Assembly (NCBI GenBank): GCA_035651595.1
Contig: DASRFJ010000197.1
Coordinates: 1-15,355 of the forward strand
DNA from: JAFARZ01 sp035651595
Lineage (GTDB): Bacteria; Actinomycetota; Actinomycetes; Streptosporangiales; Streptosporangiaceae
Direction: 5' to 3'
DNA: 15,355 bases
Shown: piece by piece, positions 13,812 through 15,355 of the stretch
Numbering within the stretch: position 1 is the stretch's first letter
How the letters are laid out: the number at the start of each line of letters is the position of its first letter
Program-made: the position numbers and the translations under genes
The notes under the pieces: generated by a model
Database searches by the model: none
What the model was told of the DNA's origin: nothing
The model's input: the letters and a program-made list of their open reading frames with translations, nothing else

Positions 13812-14315
13812 ATGCGCTATCTGGTCCGCGAGCGGCTTTTCGACATCAAGGATGATTTCTGGGTCACCGACGAGCGGGGCGACCGGGTCTTCTACGTCAA
13901 CGCGAAGTTCATCTCGCTGCATCACACCTTGGTCCTGGAGGACGCTTCTGGCCGCAATCTGGCCACGATCGAGCACAAGCTGCTGACGTTCACCGACGCC
14001 ATGGAGATCAAGCACGACGGCCGTGTGGCGGCCAAGGTGCACAAGGCGGTGTTCTCGCCGCTGCACCACAAGGCGTTCATCGACCTAGCCGACGCCGACG
14101 GCGGCGGGCGGCTCGAGGCGATCGGCAACCTGATCGACAAGGACTTCGAGATCCGCTACGGCGACACGGTCGTCGCGCGGATATCGCGGAAGTGGTTCCG
14201 GATCCGCGACACGTACGGAGTCGATATCGCGCCCGGCGAGAACGACGCGCTGATCATCGCGATCGCCATCTGCCTGGACCGGATCCACGCCGAGGAGGAG
14301 GCCCAGCGCCGCTAG
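13812..14315 (+). CDS. LURP-one-related (tubby-like fold) family protein
   Basis: This 167-residue protein matches the LURP-one-related family. It is almost all alternating beta strands, with family-like features YLVRERLFDIKDDFWVTDE (3-21), then VFYVNAKF, ISLHHTLVLEDASG, LATIEHKLL, a charged turn, and a C-terminal hydrophobic helix (NDALIIAIAICLDRI, about 144-158), as in tubby-like barrels. The family is linked to lipid or membrane binding, but bacterial members lack a firm role. It is a single gene, divergent from the PBP and convergent with the epimerase-like gene. Confidence 0.83.
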   Translation: MRYLVRERLFDIKDDFWVTDERGDRVFYVNAKFISLHHTLVLEDASGRNLATIEHKLLTFTDAMEIKHDGRVAAKVHKAVFSPLHHKAFIDLADADGGGRLEAIGNLIDKDFEIRYGDTVVARISRKWFRIRDTYGVDIAPGENDALIIAIAICLDRIHAEEEAQRR

Positions 14316-14330
14316 CCCGCCAGCCGCACA

Positions 14331-14400
14331 GCACCCCGCCCCGCGCCCCGCCGCGCGCCCCGCCCCGTGCCCGGCGCGGCCCCGCCCCGCGCCCCCGCTC
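14331..14400. repeat. C-rich low-complexity tract
   Basis: Repeated CCCCGCCCCGCG-like units follow the LURP-one-like stop. I see no coding sign. The tract resembles the block at 200-360 and the shorter stretch at about 4355-4405. Confidence 0.6.
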
Positions 14401-14407
14401 GATCGCA

Positions 14408-14437
14408 TATCCGGATAAATCCGGATATATCCGGATA
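14408..14437. repeat. Three tandem palindromic decamers
   Basis: TATCCGGATA, AATCCGGATA and TATCCGGATA follow each other at 14408-14417, 14418-14427 and 14428-14437. The first and third are perfect palindromes and the period is exactly 10 bp. The AT-containing units stand out inside very GC-rich DNA. Confidence 0.75.
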
Positions 14438-14457
14438 TGGCGCAGGAGCCTCGCATC

Positions 14458-14504
14458 ATTGCGGACAGTTACCCCCCCAAACTGGGTAGGTAAGTGTCCG
14501 CAAT
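14458..14504. terminator. Long hairpin between convergent genes, likely bidirectional terminator
   Basis: ATTGCGGACAGTTACC (14458-14473) pairs with GGTAAGTGTCCGCAAT (14489-14504) at 15 of 16 positions across a 15-nt loop. The plus strand continues with AAT and the minus strand with GATG, so neither side has a T-run. It lies 12 bp beyond the stop of the opposing gene. The position between two convergent genes supports a bidirectional terminator. Confidence 0.6.
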
Positions 14505-14516
14505 AATCCTGGCGGG

Positions 14517-15329
14517 CTAGCTGAGCGGGGCGTCGTAGCCGGGGAGGGCGAAACTGCCGCCGAGGAAGCGGAGTTCCGGGACGTCCGCGTCGGGCGTGTC
14601 GCGGCCGGGGTCCGCGGCGAGGATCTCGGCGGCGTAGACCTCGGCGTCGTCCTTCGGCTCGTAGCCGAGCGCGCGAGCCTCGTCCAGGCTGACGAAGCCG
14701 CCGCGCGTGTTCGCGGACACGCCGAACACCACGCGGAACCCGGGGTCCGGCGCGGTCAGGCACGCCTCGAACAGGCGGCCCGCGTCGTCCGGCGACAGCC
14801 AGGTGGACAGCGAGCGGCGGTCCGGCGGCTTGGGGAAGCAGGTCAGGATGCGGATGCAGATCGTGTCGAGTCCGTACCGGTGGTGGTAGAGGGCGGCCAG
14901 CCCTTCGGTCGCGACCTTGGAGACGCCGTAGTAGGTGTCCGGCGCGGGGAACCTGTAGTCCTCGACCGGGAAGTCGGCCCGTGGCGTGTAGCCGACCGCG
15001 TGGTTGGACGACGCGAAGATCACCCGGGTCACGCTGGCGCGCCGGGCGGCCTCGAACGCCACGTAACCGCCCTCGATGTTGAGGTCGCGGATCTCCGCCC
15101 AGGACGCCTCGCCGGAGATGCCCGCCAGGTGGATGACCGCGTCCGCGCCGCGGCACGCCTCGGTCATCGCGGCCAGGTCGGTCGCCGAAGCCTGGATGAC
15201 CTCCTCCCCCGGACCCGCGGTCATCGGCGCGACGTCCAGCAGCCGCAGGGTGCGGTCCGGCCTGGCCAGCCGCGGCCGGAGCATGCTCCCGACGATGCCG
15301 GCCGCGCCGGTAATGAGGATGATCGACAC
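14517..15329 (-). CDS. SDR-family NAD(P)-dependent oxidoreductase, uronate dehydrogenase-like
   Basis: This 270-residue extended short-chain dehydrogenase has a Rossmann fold with TGAAGIVG (7-14) and an acidic residue D32 after the second strand, which favours NAD+. Catalytic residues are S107/S108 and Y134-x3-K138 (YGVSK). The segment FASSNHAVGY (105-114) resembles uronate dehydrogenases, which oxidise galacturonate or glucuronate to the aldarolactone, so that activity is the best guess; a general sugar epimerase or dehydratase is the alternative. The GTG start at 15329 has no ribosome site, but TAAGGT lies 6 nt upstream. The gene seems complete and stands alone in the window. Confidence 0.78.
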   Translation of the reverse strand: MSIILITGAAGIVGSMLRPRLARPDRTLRLLDVAPMTAGPGEEVIQASATDLAAMTEACRGADAVIHLAGISGEASWAEIRDLNIEGGYVAFEAARRASVTRVIFASSNHAVGYTPRADFPVEDYRFPAPDTYYGVSKVATEGLAALYHHRYGLDTICIRILTCFPKPPDRRSLSTWLSPDDAGRLFEACLTAPDPGFRVVFGVSANTRGGFVSLDEARALGYEPKDDAEVYAAEILAADPGRDTPDADVPELRFLGGSFALPGYDAPLS

Positions 15330-15341
15330 GCCTGTACCTTA
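15330..15341 (-). promoter_or_regulatory. -10 box for a leaderless SDR gene
   Basis: On the minus strand TAAGGT (15341-15336) ends 6 nt before the GTG at 15329. The matching -35 would lie beyond the window edge. The spacing is that of a leaderless transcript. Confidence 0.35.
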
Positions 15342-15355
15342 ACTCACCCCGCTCG

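Overview
The window looks like chromosomal DNA from a high-GC actinobacterium. GC is very high throughout, GTG and TTG starts are common, one protein has an actinobacterial-type lipobox, there is a class B penicillin-binding protein with a disordered cytoplasmic tail, and several genes appear to be leaderless (a TAnnnT box 6-7 nt before the start codon). The genus cannot be fixed from the sequence alone. I saw no tRNA, rRNA, CRISPR array or transposase.

Positions 1-543 are a gene-poor upstream region holding a palindrome, C-rich imperfect tandem repeats and a good sigma70-type promoter (TTGACG-N16-TACGAT, 414-441). Downstream of it, 544-7759 is a plus-strand operon that is the main find. It encodes a multi-subunit thiamine-pyrophosphate 2-oxoacid oxidoreductase: gamma (544-1194), a GltD-like FAD/NAD(P) reductase with a C-terminal two-cluster ferredoxin domain standing in for delta (1209-3059), alpha (3056-4336) and beta (4563-5654). 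Two small unrecognised proteins (5659-5919, 5906-6223) and an OxlT/OFA-family major facilitator (6320-7759) follow. The alpha subunit has Arg in place of Thr in the YPITP motif (R61) and a second Arg 78 residues later (R139), followed by D142 and a D146-F147 pair. This is the pattern, with the same spacing, that I recall for the oxalate-binding and switch-loop residues of Moorella thermoacetica oxalate oxidoreductase. With a transporter that keeps the OxlT Arg/Lys pair, the simplest reading is an oxalate uptake and oxidation module that splits oxalate to two CO2 and passes the electrons through iron-sulfur clusters and flavin to NAD(P)+, with no CoA intermediate. An operon with this fused reductase is, as far as I know, not biochemically described.

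Positions 7760-11012 hold a small unknown protein (7823-8080) and, on the minus strand, two translationally coupled secreted paralogues (8088-8789, 8786-9616) and a GntR/FadR-family regulator (9702-10361). A plus-strand YdeI/OmpD-associated family gene (10440-11012) is divergent from the regulator. Positions 11020-13684 carry a third paralogue, this one a lipoprotein, and a class B penicillin-binding protein, both minus strand. A LURP-one-like gene (13812-14315) diverges from the PBP across a spacer with an exact 11-bp tandem repeat. It converges on an SDR-family uronate-dehydrogenase-like gene (14517-15329) across a spacer with C-rich sequence, three tandem palindromic decamers and a long hairpin.

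Function calls rest on reading motifs by eye. No database search was made.
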